From a virus: a stretch of 64,000 nt of DNA. The notes under the pieces are model-generated. The model ran no database searches. It saw only the letters and a program-made list of their open reading frames with translations, and had not been told where the DNA came from. The translations under genes were made by a program, and so were the position numbers. This document shows positions 40,423 to 50,145 of the stretch, piece by piece; position 1 is the first letter of the stretch, and every line of letters begins with the position of its first letter. The stretch lies in the IMG/VR virus record IMGVR_UViG_3300044957_000763, positions 372,001 through 436,000 of that record; one strand, written 5' to 3'.

Positions 40423-42021
40423 ATGGAACAAGGCAAATTAGAGAAAGAGTTTTTGTGTCAGCTTCTGAGTAGTTCAGAAGCAATGATTCGTGCGCAGTCT
40501 GCCAATGTCTCTAGTGAATGGTTCACTTATGCAGAAGAAAACGAAGACCGTTCATACACCCAGGTTTTGTTCTTGTTGGCAGAGGAGTATTTCAAAGAAA
40601 GCGACGGTCTTTTGCTTACACTGAAAAATCTTGGAGAGAAATCAGCCAAACACGGACTGAAAGAAAGCGTTAAGCGCAAGCTGTTTGCGCTTTTTGGTGA
40701 GGTCAAAGAGATTGACACTGACGAAAATGATTTTCACCTATTGCTAACAGAACTTAAAGAGCGAGTGATGATGCGCATGTATGGCAGTGCTATTGCAAAA
40801 GCGCATGAGACCATGACAGATTCTGGAGTGGCAGACGCCAGGACTATACTTCGAGAACATTTAGACCGCATGGACGAAGTGGACAACGAGGGTTATTTAG
40901 GAATAACTGAAATCAATATCGCAGAGTCTTCTGATTTCTTCAAGGAAGAAATCAAGCGAAAGCGAGAAATGGGTGATGACGAAGGCATATTCTGTGGGAT
41001 GCACGAGATTGACGCCATAACCCAGGGTTGGCGGCCTGGGCAATTTGTGGTAACAGTCGCGCGTTCGTCAGGTGGTAAGTCTATTCTATTGCTTAACTGG
41101 AGCGCACATGCACATTTGACTCAGGGGAAAAACGTTCTATATTTCTCGCTTGAAATGCCTGCGTGGCAATGCTATCTCAGGCATCTCTCGTATCTCACAA
41201 GACCAAGCAACGAAGCAATTGAAGACGGAATAACACACAAACAACTCAAATCGGCAAAAATTACCGATGAGCAAATTGATGGTATTGCAGACAAACTACA
41301 AAAGTTGTCTGGCGGCGCGTACTTCTTGTATGCTGACATCATGGCTGAACCAACAGCGGCAGCGATTGAAAGAAAAATTCGAATGGTAACCCGCGAAATG
41401 GGTAGACCAGACCTAATTGTTGTAGACTATGTTGGAAAAATGACTTCTCATGATGTACGCAGGAACGCTGCTTTATGGGAGCGCTCTGCACATGCAGGTG
41501 TTGAACTTGACCGAATTGCTAAGAAATACCAAATTCCGGTTCTGACGGCAGCGCAGTTAAGTAAATCAAGCATTGGAGAGCATAGAAAGCAAAGGCAGGA
41601 AGGCAAATCTGCACTTGTTGCAATGGACCAGGATATGGTTGCTGGTTCGCACCAATTGGTTTCAGATGCTTCATATGTTTTCGGGTTTGATTCAAACCGA
41701 GAATCAAGCACTATGACATTCTTTTCTCTGAAGATGCGCGAAGGCGGTTGGTTGGTTCCTTTTCAGGCAAAAGTAAAACCAGAGTACAACTATATCTGTG
41801 ACCCAACTCATGCAGAGATTCTTGACTTCAGAGAAACCAACGGTCTGTTTACTGGCCTAGCGTCTCCAGATGCTGCTTCGGCCGGAACTGACAGCGATTA
41901 TGCATCAGAACCATATGTCAAGCGTAATGACGACAATACGATTACTGTCGGGGCACCAGGTGGCAAACAAGACTTTACTGAAGACGACCTAATATTTCCA
42001 TTTGGTGATGATGATATATGA
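40423..42021 (+). CDS. dnaB: Replicative DNA helicase DnaB
   Basis: 532 residues. The N-terminal helical domain spans about 1-150, followed by the RecA-like domain: IDAITQGWRPGQFVVTVARSSGGKS with Walker A at 213-220, YFSLEMPAWQ (H1a), PDLIVVDYVGKM (Walker B), QLSKSS and an acidic C-terminal tail. It forms the hexameric 5'-3' helicase of the fork. No intein is present here, unlike several phage dnaB genes. It overlaps the primase zinc-finger gene by 4 nt. Confidence 0.92.
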   Translation: MEQGKLEKEFLCQLLSSSEAMIRAQSANVSSEWFTYAEENEDRSYTQVLFLLAEEYFKESDGLLLTLKNLGEKSAKHGLKESVKRKLFALFGEVKEIDTDENDFHLLLTELKERVMMRMYGSAIAKAHETMTDSGVADARTILREHLDRMDEVDNEGYLGITEINIAESSDFFKEEIKRKREMGDDEGIFCGMHEIDAITQGWRPGQFVVTVARSSGGKSILLLNWSAHAHLTQGKNVLYFSLEMPAWQCYLRHLSYLTRPSNEAIEDGITHKQLKSAKITDEQIDGIADKLQKLSGGAYFLYADIMAEPTAAAIERKIRMVTREMGRPDLIVVDYVGKMTSHDVRRNAALWERSAHAGVELDRIAKKYQIPVLTAAQLSKSSIGEHRKQRQEGKSALVAMDQDMVAGSHQLVSDASYVFGFDSNRESSTMTFFSLKMREGGWLVPFQAKVKPEYNYICDPTHAEILDFRETNGLFTGLASPDAASAGTDSDYASEPYVKRNDDNTITVGAPGGKQDFTEDDLIFPFGDDDI

Positions 42022-42641
42022 CAGAAGCACAAAAACTGATACTATCAGACCTCAAGGCAGAGATATTGTCGAGTATCAATATGGTTGAGTATATTGAAGA
42101 TGAGTATGGCGTGTATATGGAGCCGTCTTCAAATGGTTGGTATAAAACTAACTGCTTAATGCCAAAACATAGAGACAATAACCCTAGTTTTGGTGTCAAT
42201 CCAGATATCGGAAAGTTTAAGTGCTTGAGTTGCGGAAGCAAAGGTGATTTAATTGAATTAGTCAGGGCAGTTGAAGGATTATCATTTTTTGAAGCACTTC
42301 AGCGATTAGCAGAATATGCCGGCATCGCATTAGACCAGAGCACAGATGCCCAGCTTAACAGGGTAGTACGCCAAATCACAAGAGATGTCAATGGGTATTT
42401 AACAGGAAGTCCTGATGCGATGTATCCAGCGCAGATGAGCGAACCAGCCTTTATGTGCGCGGTGGCGACAAGGCTTCGCAGATACGAAAAAGAAATACAT
42501 GATACAACATGGGTAGATGAAAAGTATTTACAGCTTGACACCATGATAGAAGAACAGGATTATAGTGGCTGTGAGAAGTTTTGGAATAGGCTCAGCGACG
42601 ACATTAAACTGCGTAAGCGAGAATTGGCACAAGGAGCATAA
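42018..42641 (+). CDS. Primase zinc-binding domain protein (split DnaG, N-terminal part)
   Basis: 207 residues. A CHC2-type primase zinc domain is clear: YIEDEYGVYMEPSSNGWYKTNCLMPKH, then SFGVNPDIGKFKCLSCGSKGDLIELV, with the ligands Cys-His-Cys-Cys. The remaining 100 residues are helical and unlike the DnaG catalytic core. The Toprim catalytic part is encoded separately at 50146-50877. DnaG needs its zinc domain to recognise the initiation site, so the two products probably act together, with this one next to DnaB in gene order. Confidence 0.87.
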   Translation: MTEAQKLILSDLKAEILSSINMVEYIEDEYGVYMEPSSNGWYKTNCLMPKHRDNNPSFGVNPDIGKFKCLSCGSKGDLIELVRAVEGLSFFEALQRLAEYAGIALDQSTDAQLNRVVRQITRDVNGYLTGSPDAMYPAQMSEPAFMCAVATRLRRYEKEIHDTTWVDEKYLQLDTMIEEQDYSGCEKFWNRLSDDIKLRKRELAQGA

Positions 42642-42647
42642 TAACAC

Positions 42648-42899
42648 ATGGACGAAGATATTCAAACATCACTAAGGCAGGGAGCAGGTATTGTAGCGCA
42701 ACAGATGTCTCAAGCATTCAATGAAACCGAAGAGTTTAACTTCAATATAAAGCTCGAAGGAGAACTTGCAAAGCGCGTGGCTGCGCTGTGTAAGATGATG
42801 GAAGTCGCATATGGAACATCAAAGGAAATGGTGTGCGAATACATTGTTTCTGTTGGAGTTCAAAATATTAGACAAGGTACAGAACAAATTCAGGAATGA
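42648..42899 (+). CDS. Small hypothetical protein, 83 aa
   Basis: Unrecognised. Helical, with the pattern FNFNIKLEGELAKRVAALCKMMEVAYGTSKEMVCEYIVSVG, which resembles a short strand followed by two helices, as in ribbon-helix-helix proteins. It overlaps the next gene by 4 nt. A small DNA-binding regulator is plausible. Confidence 0.7.
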   Translation: MDEDIQTSLRQGAGIVAQQMSQAFNETEEFNFNIKLEGELAKRVAALCKMMEVAYGTSKEMVCEYIVSVGVQNIRQGTEQIQE

Positions 42900-43660
42900 A
42901 CAAGCACTGGCCTATTGTTATCTACCCAGAGGTCGCTGCAGCGGCGCTCAAAGCCAAAGTGCACGCCGCATATGCGGTATTCATAATTGTCAAAGTTTAT
43001 GACTCACACAGAGGTGGTTCAGGTCTTGTATCTATCCGCGAACTTGTCGAGATAGCGCAGAAAACACTTGGCGTTAGCAAAAGCCAGGCATATCGAGTCA
43101 TTTCAGGTGGTATTGGTGTGTTTTGGAGGGAACCCAGGCACAAGACCGTGGGTTTGTTTTCTCACCTCAGGGCATATTACAATCTCGGTATTGAAATGTT
43201 TTCATCCAAGCCAATTCGTCTAACTGTTGCACAAATTGGATATGATTCAGAAAATTATAGTGGGTCTTACATTAAAGACCTGATGGTGAGTTGCGTGGCT
43301 TCTTGGGACAGCGGTTGTTCGGCAATTGCTGTTGAAACCATCGCGGAACTTACAGGGATTTCAACCAGAACAATACGGAGACAAATCAAGTATATGTCAT
43401 GTCGCTCTAGTGGAATTGTCCTTGATGTTTCAACATGTTACAAAGTAAAGTGCGATAATATCAATCAGACAGAGGCCAACGCACGTGTTCAGCAATTGAA
43501 TTCAAGCGGGATGGTTAAATATCATTCGGCCCCAAAAGACGGCAAGTTTGTAATACTTGAAAGAACTGGCAATCTATATAGTTTGAGTGGTGTGGAGCGA
43601 CTTGGGAGGAGGCGCAGACACAGGCATCTGAAACATGTGTCAAACTGGAGAAAAGACTAA
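42896..43660 (+). CDS. Putative DNA-binding protein, 254 aa
   Basis: Two helix-turn-helix-like segments are visible: ISIRELVEIAQKTLGVSKSQAYRVI-type near residue 50, and a clear one near residue 150 (IAELTGISTRTIRRQIK). A basic end (GRRRRHRHLKHVSNWRKD) supports nucleic-acid binding. Located between the primase zinc domain and DnaE genes, it could be an origin-binding protein or a transcription regulator. It has no nucleotide-binding motif. Confidence 0.72.
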   Translation: MNKHWPIVIYPEVAAAALKAKVHAAYAVFIIVKVYDSHRGGSGLVSIRELVEIAQKTLGVSKSQAYRVISGGIGVFWREPRHKTVGLFSHLRAYYNLGIEMFSSKPIRLTVAQIGYDSENYSGSYIKDLMVSCVASWDSGCSAIAVETIAELTGISTRTIRRQIKYMSCRSSGIVLDVSTCYKVKCDNINQTEANARVQQLNSSGMVKYHSAPKDGKFVILERTGNLYSLSGVERLGRRRRHRHLKHVSNWRKD

Positions 43661-43661
43661 C

Positions 43662-46600
43662 ATGTGTAACAGCAAACAGAATTTCGTACATCTGCACAAC
43701 CACACTTGGTATTCAGTCCAGGACGCATTACCTTCACCGACTGACCTTGCAATGACCGCAAGAAAGGAGGGTTTTCCAGCCGTTGCTATCACAGACCATG
43801 GTCGAATGGGCGGATGTATTGAGTTCTTTGAGGCATGCAACAAACCCGTTGACGGGTTAGACCCAATTAAGCCCATTCTTGGTTGTGAAATGTACGTTGT
43901 TCCAGACCGGTTTGATAAAGACATGGTCATTGATGAATACGGTAACAAGCGAAGGAGAAAGACATGGCACTTGACCATGTTGGCCAAGAACCAAACTGGA
44001 TACCGTAATCTACTAGCACTAAGCCGTCTTGGTGCAGAGCAAGACGCTTATCACTATTTTCCTCGAATTGACTGGGACATTATTACCCAGCACAGCGAGG
44101 GCGTTATATGCATGAGTGGATGCTTGGGTTCTGAGGTCAATCAACAGTTATCTCGAGAAGATATTGATGGTGCAAGAGAGACGATGCGCCGATACAAAGA
44201 GGTATTTGGAGATGACTATTATGGTGAATTGCAGTATCACGGTATTGATTTACAAAAACACAACTTGCCATTATTGCTTGATTTGTGCAAGGAATTAGAC
44301 ATCAAGACCGCATGCTCTAATGACATACACTATCTACAAAAAGAGCAGTGGGAACTGCACGATGTCTTGATTCATATGCGCGAATCGCTTACCAAGGATA
44401 ATTCAGAGGTAAAGGAAAGCGGCAAGCGTGAAGCATACGGAAGCCACGAATTCTACATGAAAACAGAAGCACAAATGCGCAAGATGTTCGGCAAGGTAGA
44501 AGAATGCGTGGACAACACACTTGAAATTGCTGATAAAGTCGAGAATTTCATGCAAGCCAACGTGCCGCACATGTTGCCCAGTGCAGAGATTCCATTCAAT
44601 GACCAAATGTTCAATGATTTCAAATCAAAGCACTATCCATACCACAGGCCAAACGAGGCATACTTGGCTTATCTTTCCATCACTGGACTAAAAGCACTTG
44701 GTTTAGCTGACAATCCTGTTTACAAGGCACGACTGAAGTATGAGTTGACTACGGTCTGGAATATGGGTGTAACTGACTACTTCTTGATTCAGCGCGAGCT
44801 GGCTGAATTTATGAAACAGGCGCATATTCGATTTGGTATTCGTGGTTCTGGGGTCGCGAGCTTAATCAATTACTGCCTTGGAATCAGTGACATTGACCCG
44901 GTGCGCTGGAATCTTATGTTTGAGAGATTCCTCAATCCAGGTCGCGGCACTAAATACAAACTTGAATTCCCAGAAAAGCCAACAAAAGAATGGTTTGATG
45001 AACATGGCAAGCAACCTCAAGAAGAGGCGTGTGAAAGAATCAAGACTGTTGCTAAGCAAGCAATAGCAGAAAACGCCGAACTCCGGCCGCTACAACCACA
45101 AATCCAAAAGGAAATCTGGGCGCTGGAAGGCCAAAAACTAGCCTCATATGTCTGCGACCTGGCCGATTCTGGTTTCAAAACCGACAAAAACACCCCGAAT
45201 CTTTGGAGTGCGTATTTCTTGGGTATTACGCCAGAAAAACCCAATGGTGATATGGTGGTTGGTCAGGTTGCGACGTTACCTGACGTTGATACTGACATTG
45301 ATGACCGATATCGAGATACTGCCATTGAGTGGGCAAGAAGAAGGTTCGGAGACGAACATGTTGCCATTGTTGGTAACTGGGGTACATACGCAATCAAAGC
45401 CGCTGTTACTGCTTGTTTGAAGAGCTCGAAGAAGTTCCAGCAACGATATGGTGAAAAGTCGCATATTGTAGCACAATCAATCTCAAAATCTATTCCGGTT
45501 CAACCGGCTCACACGGAAGACCCAGAAGAGCCACTGGAGTTTGCGATTAAGCAAAACCCTGACTTGAACCAATATGTTAAGCAGTTCCCAGATGAGTTTG
45601 AGTCTGCCAGAAGATTGATAGGTGTAGTTTCCAATCTTGGCGTCCACGCTTCGGCTGTTGTTATTGCAAGCCAACCCATTAACTGGCACACACCACTTGA
45701 GCGCTCAAACAAAGGCGTGGTCACAGCCTACGACATGAATGATGTTGAAAAGATAGGGATGGTCAAATACGACTTTCTGGGTTTGGCTATGCATCAAAAG
45801 ATTGAACGTGCTTTGAAGTACATCAAGGAACGACACGGCAAAGACATTGACTTGCGCAACATTCCAATGGACGACAAAAAGGTCTTAAATCTCTTTAATG
45901 AAAAGAAAACCACCACGCTCTTCCAATTTGGCAGTGATGGCATGAAGGATTCTTTGAGCAAGGTACAAGTTAGCGATGTCGAAGACTTGATTGCCGTTGT
46001 GTCTTTGTTTAGACCAGGGCCACTTCAGTTTATTCCTGACTATGCGTCATACAAGCGCAATCCTAATACTGTGCGCTATCCGCACGAAATCATCAAGCGA
46101 CATCTTGGGGTTACATATGGCATTCCTGTATATCAAGAACAAGTCATGCTTGTTTGCCGGGATATGGCAAATTTTGACCATGACGAGGTCGATAGCATGC
46201 GCAAAGCAGTGTCAAAGAAGAATCCTGTAGCTTTTGAAAAATGCTGTAAGTTGTTTAAGGAAAAGGCCACCAAGGCAGGCATTGACGGAAAAATTGTTGA
46301 CATGACACTGGAAAGCTGGAAGGGATTTGCAGGATACGCATTTAACCGAGCGCATGCTGCGTCATATGCCATTTTGGCTTACCGTGGTGCATATCTAAGA
46401 GCGTACTATCCTGTTGAGTGGCTCGCAGCGTGTATACAGACAGATATTACAGGAAACAAACAAGACAGGGTTGGAGACCATATTCATGAATGTGAATCAG
46501 AGCGACCACGAATTGTAGTATCTGGGCCAGATGTTAATATATCTAAACTCGAGGTATCAATTACTGAAAATGATGTCATAGTTCTACCACTCACATATAT

Positions 46601-46961
46601 TAAGGGTATTGGTGCCAATGGATGTGAGTTCATGGACGGTGCTCCATACGAAGATGTCAAAGATTTCATCATACGTGGCGAACCGTCAAGAACGATGCTT
46701 CGCAACCTGGTAGAATCAGGTGCGCTCAGAAGTTTTCCTGACTACAAAGGTGGCGACATTGATAGATTTATGGAACGTGTTGAGCCATATTATGTAGAAC
46801 TAGACAGTATAAAACGTGAGGCAAAGAAGGCCGAGAAGCAACGATACACCTCAATGTCACCATTGCAAAAAACCAGCACTGTAACCGCGAGGCCACTTCG
46901 GGCCGCCGGCAAGCCATTTAGGCCTAAGTCTAAGCCATCAATTTTAGATAGTTTTGAGTGA
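43662..46961 (+). CDS. dnaE: DNA polymerase III alpha subunit (DnaE type)
   Basis: 1099 residues from ATG 43662. The N-terminal PHP domain has HLHNHTWYSVQDA and VAITDHGRMGG. The catalytic palm has GIRGSGVASLINYCLGI and the paired Asp motif LPDVDTDIDDRYRD near residue 540, and YDFLGLAMHQKI holds a further Asp. RPGPLQFIPDY, SKKNPVAFEKC and FNRAHAASYAILAYRGAYLRAYYP complete the fingers, followed by an HhH region. A C-terminal Lys/Arg-rich tail replaces a full OB/tau-binding domain. About 105 residues are inserted between FLNPGR and the paired Asp motif. This is the replicative polymerase of the phage. Confidence 0.93.
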   Translation: MCNSKQNFVHLHNHTWYSVQDALPSPTDLAMTARKEGFPAVAITDHGRMGGCIEFFEACNKPVDGLDPIKPILGCEMYVVPDRFDKDMVIDEYGNKRRRKTWHLTMLAKNQTGYRNLLALSRLGAEQDAYHYFPRIDWDIITQHSEGVICMSGCLGSEVNQQLSREDIDGARETMRRYKEVFGDDYYGELQYHGIDLQKHNLPLLLDLCKELDIKTACSNDIHYLQKEQWELHDVLIHMRESLTKDNSEVKESGKREAYGSHEFYMKTEAQMRKMFGKVEECVDNTLEIADKVENFMQANVPHMLPSAEIPFNDQMFNDFKSKHYPYHRPNEAYLAYLSITGLKALGLADNPVYKARLKYELTTVWNMGVTDYFLIQRELAEFMKQAHIRFGIRGSGVASLINYCLGISDIDPVRWNLMFERFLNPGRGTKYKLEFPEKPTKEWFDEHGKQPQEEACERIKTVAKQAIAENAELRPLQPQIQKEIWALEGQKLASYVCDLADSGFKTDKNTPNLWSAYFLGITPEKPNGDMVVGQVATLPDVDTDIDDRYRDTAIEWARRRFGDEHVAIVGNWGTYAIKAAVTACLKSSKKFQQRYGEKSHIVAQSISKSIPVQPAHTEDPEEPLEFAIKQNPDLNQYVKQFPDEFESARRLIGVVSNLGVHASAVVIASQPINWHTPLERSNKGVVTAYDMNDVEKIGMVKYDFLGLAMHQKIERALKYIKERHGKDIDLRNIPMDDKKVLNLFNEKKTTTLFQFGSDGMKDSLSKVQVSDVEDLIAVVSLFRPGPLQFIPDYASYKRNPNTVRYPHEIIKRHLGVTYGIPVYQEQVMLVCRDMANFDHDEVDSMRKAVSKKNPVAFEKCCKLFKEKATKAGIDGKIVDMTLESWKGFAGYAFNRAHAASYAILAYRGAYLRAYYPVEWLAACIQTDITGNKQDRVGDHIHECESERPRIVVSGPDVNISKLEVSITENDVIVLPLTYIKGIGANGCEFMDGAPYEDVKDFIIRGEPSRTMLRNLVESGALRSFPDYKGGDIDRFMERVEPYYVELDSIKREAKKAEKQRYTSMSPLQKTSTVTARPLRAAGKPFRPKSKPSILDSFE

Positions 46962-47646
46962 TATTATGAGCGAATTAGAAACAGAACCAGTTATTGAAGT
47001 TGAAATCCCACAAGATTTCAAATCATTGATTCATGTTGACTCAACGGCTTTAATAGCTCATATTATGAGTCTGGATGGAGTTAAAGACTTCAATGAAGAG
47101 TTCATGATGTGGCAAGAGTATTTGTCGCGTTTGGAGCCATATGACGACGATACAATTAGTGAAAAATTAAGAAATGTAGACTTAACCAATCTTATGCCAC
47201 CAGAGCGTAGCAACAGCGTAGACAACGCGTATCAAGCGTATTACCGACTTGTTGAAACCCAAAGATACCTTTACAGTCTTCAAAAACCGGTATGGAATAG
47301 AGCCGAAATGCTCAAGGATGCCATCAAGTCACTAAGGTCTGCCGCGAGGGGAATGTTTAAGGGCACAGACAAAGACAAAGAGGCTCACTCAGACAGAATG
47401 GTTCGTAATTTTACAGCAGAACTAAGCAGAGCAAAATGTTTGCTTGGTGCAATCAATTCATCAATTGAAACCGTTGAGTTTGCGGCCATGCAAGCCTCCA
47501 GGGTTATCAAGGAAAAAGAATTTGAACTAAAGGTCAATGGCTCGTATGCTTCTCAGGGTCAGTCAAGTATCTACAATAGACATTTGCAAGCTGAAGAAGA
47601 AGACGATGACAGTCCGGTTCCATCAAAATATCGCAGACAAACATGA
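46954..47646 (+). CDS. Hypothetical protein, 230 aa, downstream of dnaE
   Basis: Unrecognised. Helical with an acidic start and an Arg-rich end. It overlaps dnaE by 8 nt. The position between the polymerase and the ssDNA-binding protein suggests a replication accessory role. Residues about 100-200 look like a helical bundle (RSAARGMFKG, AELSRAKCLLGAINSSIETVEFAAMQ). Confidence 0.82.
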   Translation: MSDIMSELETEPVIEVEIPQDFKSLIHVDSTALIAHIMSLDGVKDFNEEFMMWQEYLSRLEPYDDDTISEKLRNVDLTNLMPPERSNSVDNAYQAYYRLVETQRYLYSLQKPVWNRAEMLKDAIKSLRSAARGMFKGTDKDKEAHSDRMVRNFTAELSRAKCLLGAINSSIETVEFAAMQASRVIKEKEFELKVNGSYASQGQSSIYNRHLQAEEEDDDSPVPSKYRRQT

Positions 47647-47662
47647 ATTTCCTGATGCGATG

Positions 47663-47741
47663 TGCGATAAGTAAATTGTAGGCGAAAAAAGTCTACAAAG
47701 TCGGCAAGTCGAAGAGATTTCTTCAGAAAATCTTGTATAAG
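47663..47741 (+). promoter_or_regulatory. Two promoter-like -10 elements upstream of ssb-like gene
   Basis: The 176-nt gap 47647-47822 has no gene. It contains TGCGATAAG at 47663-47671, a ttgtag...ctacaa hairpin near 47676-47698, and TGTATAAG with hexamer TATAAG at 47736-47741. The first element shares 14 bases (gtgcgataagtaaa) with the gap before the ribonucleotide reductase gene. The leader downstream is about 75 nt, with caggag 8 nt before the ATG. Confidence 0.55.
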
Positions 47742-47822
47742 ACTAACGGCACGAAATAGACAGATTAGGAAATGCGGATGAATTCCAAAAGCCATTTCCA
47801 CTGCACATAGCCAGGAGAAAAC

Positions 47823-48824
47823 ATGTCATATAGCAACACAAACCAACGCATTGCCCAGGGTCAAATGGGCGGCAACAATCGCAACAGCCTAAAAGATGGC
47901 TACGTCGACCTTAAGGTCAGCAAGGATGCAACAGAAAAGGAAGTTTGCGTCCGTCTCATTGGTCTCCCCTACGCATTTACCCAACATCAGGCTAAGGTGT
48001 ACAACGAGGAGCTCAAAAAGCGAGTGGATTTTCCATTCCCAGACCACGACGAAAAGCAAAAGTTCTCAAGAAACTGGCTCAGTCCAGACGCAAAAGATGA
48101 CCGTTATCCAGACGTCAACCCATGGGCTGAGGCTGGGTATCCTGGGTCTCTTCGGTATGCACAAAACGTGCTACTCAGGAATCCTGATGGTTCATTTAGT
48201 GTTAAGATTCTTGAGAAGGGCAAGATGCTCTTCGACCAATTCACCGACATCGAAAAAATGAACATGCGTCGCAATGAGCAACGCAAGAACAACAACTTGG
48301 TCACATGTCTTGGTGGTGAAATCACTCACGACATCTACGTGCTGGCCCAGTTCAACCCAAAGAAGCCGTTGATTCCAGACCTCAAGGTGTCTCTTGAGAC
48401 TGAAACCTGCGAAATCACAGATGAAGAAATCGAGGCATTAAAGAAAATCGGATACCCAACCGAAGAAGAACTCGAAGAGATGTTTGCTCGAGAGCCGTTT
48501 CTCGAAGAACTGCCTCGTTGGTTCTGGTATGGTTACCAGCTTCATCGCATCTACAAGCCAGACCTGTTCCCAGGTTCTGAAGAGGTAACTGGTCGCGCAA
48601 CTACATCTCGCGGCGAGCTTGATATGAGCAATGCCACGAATGATGACGAAGATGAAGAGGAAGCAAAGCCAGCGGCAAGGTCTACTCGTTCATCTTCGAC
48701 AGCAACCGCCGTGGCTGCAAAACCAGTCTCCAAGCCAGCAACCGCCAAGGCACCAAAGGTTGATGAAGAATCAGAGGACGAAAGCGCCTTTGAGTCCGAA
48801 GAACCCAGCGAAGACGACTGGTAA
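47823..48824 (+). CDS. Single-stranded DNA-binding protein candidate (gp32-like)
   Basis: 333 residues. A basic, aromatic-rich N-terminal two thirds, then a long Ala/Ser/Glu linker and a strongly acidic end finishing in EEPSEDDW. This is the layout of phage ssDNA-binding proteins, where the acidic tail recruits partners. There is no obvious OB-fold signature by eye. It has its own promoters, a good ribosome binding site and a strong terminator, fitting high expression. It is flanked by dnaE and recA genes. The call is by architecture and context. Confidence 0.72.
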   Translation: MSYSNTNQRIAQGQMGGNNRNSLKDGYVDLKVSKDATEKEVCVRLIGLPYAFTQHQAKVYNEELKKRVDFPFPDHDEKQKFSRNWLSPDAKDDRYPDVNPWAEAGYPGSLRYAQNVLLRNPDGSFSVKILEKGKMLFDQFTDIEKMNMRRNEQRKNNNLVTCLGGEITHDIYVLAQFNPKKPLIPDLKVSLETETCEITDEEIEALKKIGYPTEEELEEMFAREPFLEELPRWFWYGYQLHRIYKPDLFPGSEEVTGRATTSRGELDMSNATNDDEDEEEAKPAARSTRSSSTATAVAAKPVSKPATAKAPKVDEESEDESAFESEEPSEDDW

Positions 48825-48838
48825 TCTCGACACAAATC

Positions 48839-48867
48839 TAAGGGTGCTGTTTCCAACAGCACCCTTA
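48839..48867 (+). terminator. 13-bp hairpin after the ssb-like gene
   Basis: Perfect 13-bp stem (taagggtgctgtt / aacagcaccctta) with a 3-nt loop, 15 nt after the stop. The following bases (cttgccc) are not T-rich, so it may act as a partial terminator or as a 3' stabiliser of the ssb-like mRNA. Confidence 0.7.
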
Positions 48868-48890
48868 CTTGCCCAAAATGCACCAAAATT

Positions 48891-50129
48891 ATGTCAAAAA
48901 ATAACGAAAAGAAAGAAAGCCAAGACTTGGCACAGCGCATAGAGGAGCGGAGAAAGGTCGTTGAGGCTCGCCAGAAGAAATTCGGAATCCCAAAGAGTAC
49001 ACTGTTGGTAGGCGGAGAGCACGAGAAGTATGATTTTGTACCACTTGGTATTTCAGAAATCGACTCTAAACTCAAAACCAAAGCCATTACCGGAGAAGAG
49101 CAATTTGGACTATTGCGTGGCACTATAGTAGAGTTTTGCGGACCATCTATGTCTGGCAAAACATACGCCGCATATCATTTGGCCAAAGAGCATCAGAAAC
49201 TTGGTCTTAGGGTACTCTTTGTAGATATTGAGCGCGGTTACTATGAACCACGGGCTGTCCAGCTTGGGGTGAATATTGAAGACCCAGACCTTTGGGAAGT
49301 CCAGAAGGTTACATTTGCTGCAGGTACAGTTGGCGACTATGTCGTTGAATGTGTCAATAGCGGCGATTACGGACTCATTATTGTTGACTCAATTGCCACT
49401 CTTATTCCAGATGCTGACTTTGAAAAGTCACTAGAAGACAACGCTAAGGTGGGTGCTCACGCCATGTTCATGGGGCAGTTTTTGAGAAAACTTGTCTCGA
49501 GCAAAATGGAGGAGAACTTGACCACTGTAGTACTCATCAACCAGTTCCGAACAGGTTCTGGTGCCATGCCAAACAGCTTTACAGACAAATCGTCTGGTGG
49601 CAAGGCTGTAGAATACTGGTCTCGTATCAGACTGTGGTTTGCCAGAATTGGCGGCAAAGATGGATGGGTAATAGACGGCAAGGGCAATCGCATTGGTGGT
49701 CGGTCTAGATGCACCATTTACAAAACAAAAACCGGAGGTCAGGACGAAATCGCAGAGTTCCCTGTGTATTTTGTGCCGGCTGACAATGATTTGGTAGGAG
49801 AGTTCCTTCACAGGACAATCAACAACAAGGACTTTGAGGGCATTGTAACACACACTGCACCTCGTGGCAGCCGCGAAAAGCTGTTCCGATATGTTGATGA
49901 GACTACTGGTGAACTTATTGCCACACCAAATAAGTATGAGTTCTGTATTGCGATGATGCACGCTAGTCCTCCCGAAAAGCGGCCGCGTACTGATAAATCA
50001 GATACTATGTTTGAGTACATGTGTGCTAGGCTGAAACTTAAAGAAGACCAGGTGGAAGCACTTGTAGAGCGCATCAAAAACCCGCCTGCTGATGACAATG
50101 ACTCAGGTCTTGACAGTGAATCAGACTAA
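48891..50129 (+). CDS. RecA/UvsX-type recombinase
   Basis: 412 residues. Walker A GPSMSGKT at about 84-91, Walker B LIIVDSIATL, and the L2-region glycine and Gln motif VVLINQFRTGSGAMPNSFTDKSSGGKAVEYWSRIR. IYKTKTGG and the acidic tail are as in phage RecA/UvsX proteins. It forms filaments on ssDNA and drives strand exchange for repair and recombination-dependent replication. It lies between the ssb-like gene and the primase core gene, which it overlaps if the latter starts early. Confidence 0.9.
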   Translation: MSKNNEKKESQDLAQRIEERRKVVEARQKKFGIPKSTLLVGGEHEKYDFVPLGISEIDSKLKTKAITGEEQFGLLRGTIVEFCGPSMSGKTYAAYHLAKEHQKLGLRVLFVDIERGYYEPRAVQLGVNIEDPDLWEVQKVTFAAGTVGDYVVECVNSGDYGLIIVDSIATLIPDADFEKSLEDNAKVGAHAMFMGQFLRKLVSSKMEENLTTVVLINQFRTGSGAMPNSFTDKSSGGKAVEYWSRIRLWFARIGGKDGWVIDGKGNRIGGRSRCTIYKTKTGGQDEIAEFPVYFVPADNDLVGEFLHRTINNKDFEGIVTHTAPRGSREKLFRYVDETTGELIATPNKYEFCIAMMHASPPEKRPRTDKSDTMFEYMCARLKLKEDQVEALVERIKNPPADDNDSGLDSESD

Positions 50130-50145
50130 TGTCAATGGACAGTCA

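Noticed and set aside
44950-45265. Second intein in the DnaE gene
   Set aside because: The inserted segment has no N-terminal nucleophile context, no TxxH block B and no terminal His-Asn; it is a simple in-frame insertion.
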